Origin: Candidatus Hodarchaeota archaeon
GTDB taxonomy: Archaea; Asgardarchaeota; Heimdallarchaeia; Hodarchaeales; Hodarchaeaceae
Assembly: GCA_016840305.1 (NCBI GenBank)
Contig: JAEOSP010000371.1
Location: 1-17,295, forward strand
Direction of reading: 5' to 3'
Length of the DNA: 17,295 bases
Part shown: in pieces, positions 15,259 to 17,295 of the stretch
Layout: each line of letters begins with the position of its first letter
Numbering within the stretch: position 1 is the first letter of the stretch
The notes under the pieces: generated by a model
Databases searched by the model: none
The model's input: only the letters and a program-made list of their open reading frames with translations
What the model was told of the DNA's origin: nothing
Position numbers and translations under genes: made by a program

Positions 15259-15825
15259 GTGAAAAATATCTTCCAAACATTAACAGATACATCAGAAAGG
15301 CAGTTAATTGGTACCATACTCATTGCTTATACCGTTTTCAGCATGATTATTCTCCTAGTGTTTGTCCCTACCTCACTTGTTATCTCAAAGTCTGGTTATT
15401 CGACCTCAGATCTCCAAGAGGCAACTACTTCACAAGAAGTAGAAACAATTCTGAGCGCTTGGTCAGAAGTGAAACCCATAATATATTTACAGTATCTAGC
15501 GGATTATATTTTTCTTTTTTCTGGATTGATAGGAAATAGCGGAATATTTATACTATTAGGGAAGAAAATAAAAGAGAATGGGAATATACTTCTTCCTTTG
15601 GTAGGTTTCCTTTCAGTTTTCTTGTCTAGAGGTCTCGACGCGCTAGAAAACACATTAACACTAATCTTAATTGTTTTTCCAGATTCTTATCCAGAATTTA
15701 TTCTGAATATTCTTCCGTTTATCCCAAATATTAAATTTGGATTTGTAGGGATTGTTTATACATTAATTCTCCTTACACTTGTTTATTATCTCATCCTAAA
15801 ATGGAAGCGAAGGAATCGTTCATAA
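15259..15825 (+). CDS. Four-helix membrane protein, unknown function
   Basis: The 188-residue protein has about four transmembrane helices (around residues 16-42, 80-103, 108-142 with a possible break, and 155-182), separated by a polar loop (about 45-75). It ends in a basic KWKRRNRS tail, as expected for a cytoplasmic C terminus. I do not recognise the family. The start is GTG with a TAGGGG tract about seven bases upstream; no ATG start lies in frame close by. It is the only gene between repeat copies 6 and 7 and converges on the methyltransferase gene. Confidence 0.65.
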   Translation: MKNIFQTLTDTSERQLIGTILIAYTVFSMIILLVFVPTSLVISKSGYSTSDLQEATTSQEVETILSAWSEVKPIIYLQYLADYIFLFSGLIGNSGIFILLGKKIKENGNILLPLVGFLSVFLSRGLDALENTLTLILIVFPDSYPEFILNILPFIPNIKFGFVGIVYTLILLTLVYYLILKWKRRNRS

Positions 15826-15973
15826 GAAATCTAGATATCTGAGACCAGCTTCGAAACCTCCTCCATGAATTTGAATCACAGTATTCTTTCTTTGAAGAAT
15901 AACATTTCCCTAATTTTGACTCTAAAAGTTTATAGATTAAGAATCTCTGATAGAATTATTCTAGATAGACCTT

Positions 15974-16054
15974 CAGACATAAGATCAGAGATATTTCTCA
16001 ATAAATCAACACCCTCTCTATAGACTGATTCCTTAAGGCTATCTTACGAGAGGA
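15974..16054 (+). repeat. Dispersed repeat, copy 7 (overlaps gene end)
   Basis: CAGACATAAGATCAGA, then AAATCAACACCC, CTCTATAGACTGA, TTCC, AAGGCTATCT and TACGAGAGGA follow the repeat in order. The final CTGAAAATTTCCAC is replaced by the coding end of the methyltransferase gene. That gene's last four codons and its stop (16044-16055) lie within the CGAGAGGA block. Confidence 0.8.
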
Positions 16055-17099
16055 GAATCGAATAATAATAATCCATTTCTCTCATCAATCCAGTCATAAA
16101 AGGAAGTGAGCTAAGGATCAAAATTAATCCATAAACAATTAAAATAGTCACTAATTCTCTATTGTTATCAGGCCAGTCCTTTTTCAAGACCAAACGTGTT
16201 GGGAGTAGAATAACAGAGGTGAGAACTCGTGGTAAGGGGATCAGAAAGGGAGTCTTTGATCGAAAAGTTGTATATTCCTCCATATTTTTCTGTATCATAT
16301 TATTTTCTTCTGTAATAGCCAACCCGAGGAGTAAAAAAGTTACTACTAACCAAGGTAACGTAGGTAGGGAAGGGTGAATAGTGAAGCCAATGAAGGACCG
16401 CCAAAAAAGACTATAATTGAAAAGGATTAATCCTAAATATTGGGGGTGACGAGAATATCTATAAATCCAGAAATTCAGGATTGTTCGCTTTTGTGATTTC
16501 CCATAAACCCATGTAACCATTCCAAATACGAATATAAATCCACCGAGTATTGTAAGGAATAACATTGAGTAGATAGTTAACATGTATCCCAGCCGGGGTA
16601 ATGCTATTCCCCCAATTCCTAACTCCACCAATACGTTGCTAATCCCTATTGGAAGCAAAATAACTGCTGCTAAGTTTAAGAGCTCTGGTTCAATATTATA
16701 AATAGGAACCCATATAATTCGGGTAACTCCAATTCCAGCAAAAAGCGCTACCATAGCGACACTAAATTGACCTAATATTGGTAAGTAGAGTGCATATGAT
16801 CCGAGTAAACTAATCTTATAACGCCTTAAAAATATTCCAATTGTAATTAATCCGAGAACGAGAAAAAAACAGAGATATCCAATTGGTTTCAGGACGCTTA
16901 CCAAATTTCTATATGTTTCTTCGGTATTTTGATACCCCTGATGGTACAAGTACCATGGATCTCCAATAAATACTTCCAGAACGTCATTTAATACGAATAT
17001 CGCAGCAAACATCAAAAACAAACAGCTGATGGTTAGAATTATTGTGATAACTAGTGCTACACTTAAATGCTTGTAATTTATTTTGATAGTTGTATCCAT
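16044..17099 (-). CDS. ICMT/phospholipid-methyltransferase-like membrane protein
   Basis: This 351-residue integral membrane protein has about eight helices. Its C-terminal third matches the isoprenylcysteine carboxyl methyltransferase/PEMT family: YRYSRHPQYLG (213-223), then two hydrophobic helices and EENNMIQ (264-270) with the downstream Y..FRSKTPFLIPLP. These residues form the SAM-binding site in the family. The N-terminal 190 residues carry extra helices that are not part of the core domain. Whether it methylates a lipid, a prenylated protein or another amphipathic molecule is open. The C terminus (ILLS) is encoded inside repeat copy 7. A TATA-like TTTATATC lies near 17157-17164 on the minus strand. 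Confidence 0.78.
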   Translation of the reverse strand: MDTTIKINYKHLSVALVITIILTISCLFLMFAAIFVLNDVLEVFIGDPWYLYHQGYQNTEETYRNLVSVLKPIGYLCFFLVLGLITIGIFLRRYKISLLGSYALYLPILGQFSVAMVALFAGIGVTRIIWVPIYNIEPELLNLAAVILLPIGISNVLVELGIGGIALPRLGYMLTIYSMLFLTILGGFIFVFGMVTWVYGKSQKRTILNFWIYRYSRHPQYLGLILFNYSLFWRSFIGFTIHPSLPTLPWLVVTFLLLGLAITEENNMIQKNMEEYTTFRSKTPFLIPLPRVLTSVILLPTRLVLKKDWPDNNRELVTILIVYGLILILSSLPFMTGLMREMDYYYSILLS

Positions 17100-17215
17100 T
17101 TTTTCTCTTCTTCTCTTTTTATAGGATATAACTCTATTATCTTCGCGATAGCTAGGTGATATAAATCCTTATAATGCACGAAATGAAATAATTACAGAAT
17201 AATGAACTAATGTAA

Positions 17216-17295
17216 CAGACATAAGAACACATAAACTCGGAAATCATCTTAAAAATCAACCGAACTCTAGTAACTGACTCCTAAAGGCTTATTTA
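17216..17295 (+). repeat. Dispersed repeat, copy 8 (cut by the window end)
   Basis: CAGACATAAGA, then AAATCAACCGAACTCTAGTA and ACTGACTCCTAAAGGCTTAT match the repeat up to the end of the window. The GAAAATTTCCAC end would lie outside. The repeat spacing therefore continues to the right. Confidence 0.75.

Noticed and set aside
6235..17295. CRISPR array
   Set aside because: The repeats are separated by whole genes (0.8-3 kb), not by short spacers, and no cas gene is present.
6235..17295. Classical integron attC sites
   Set aside because: No conserved GTTRRRY/RYYYAAC core pair is found at the repeat ends, and no integron integrase lies in the window. Similarity is limited to the array layout.

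Overview
The window looks archaeal, most likely from an Asgard archaeon (Promethearchaeota); that assignment is an inference. The DNA is AT-rich. Several genes look leaderless, with a TATA-like box about 25 bases before the start codon, and TTG and GTG starts are used. There are large secreted beta-propeller proteins anchored by a C-terminal helix behind a Ser/Thr-rich stretch, a Tfx-like helix-turn-helix protein, a V4R-domain remnant, and an AbrB/PIN toxin-antitoxin pair. No rRNA, tRNA, CRISPR array, transposase or integrase was seen.

Layout. 1-125: probable 3' end of a plus-strand gene. 287-6035: one compact minus-strand operon. It starts with an HTH regulator, which has an inverted repeat between its TATA box and start codon. 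Three exported or membrane-anchored proteins follow: a seven-repeat propeller, a DUF3160 protein and a kelch propeller. 6161-17295: a different kind of region, in which single genes or small operons of unrelated function and mixed orientation are separated by copies of one dispersed repeat. In order these are the AbrB/PIN pair; a small membrane protein; a V4R remnant, an MFS transporter, a small decayed ORF and a radical SAM protein; a STAS/HATPase/DUF4325 switch module; a large LVIVD/FN3 surface protein; a four-helix membrane protein; and an ICMT-like membrane methyltransferase.

The main discovery candidate is the repeat. I count eight clear copies plus one decayed copy. A full copy is about 104 bp, running from CAGACATAAGATCAGA to GAAAATTTCCAC. 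All copies point the same way whatever the direction of the flanking genes, all lie between genes, and each interval holds one gene, one operon or a few genes. Two genes have their stop codon inside a repeat copy. This resembles an integron-like gene-cassette array, but the repeat has no recognisable attC structure and no recombinase lies in the window. Cassette behaviour is therefore a hypothesis.

A second point is the switch module at 11094-12156. Its STAS-like and ATPase parts lie in one reading frame interrupted by a single amber codon. TAG also ends at least four other genes here, so pseudogenisation or plain splitting is at least as likely as readthrough or pyrrolysine. Other details are a perfect 20-bp palindrome at the MFS promoter and remnants of two decayed genes in the gaps.
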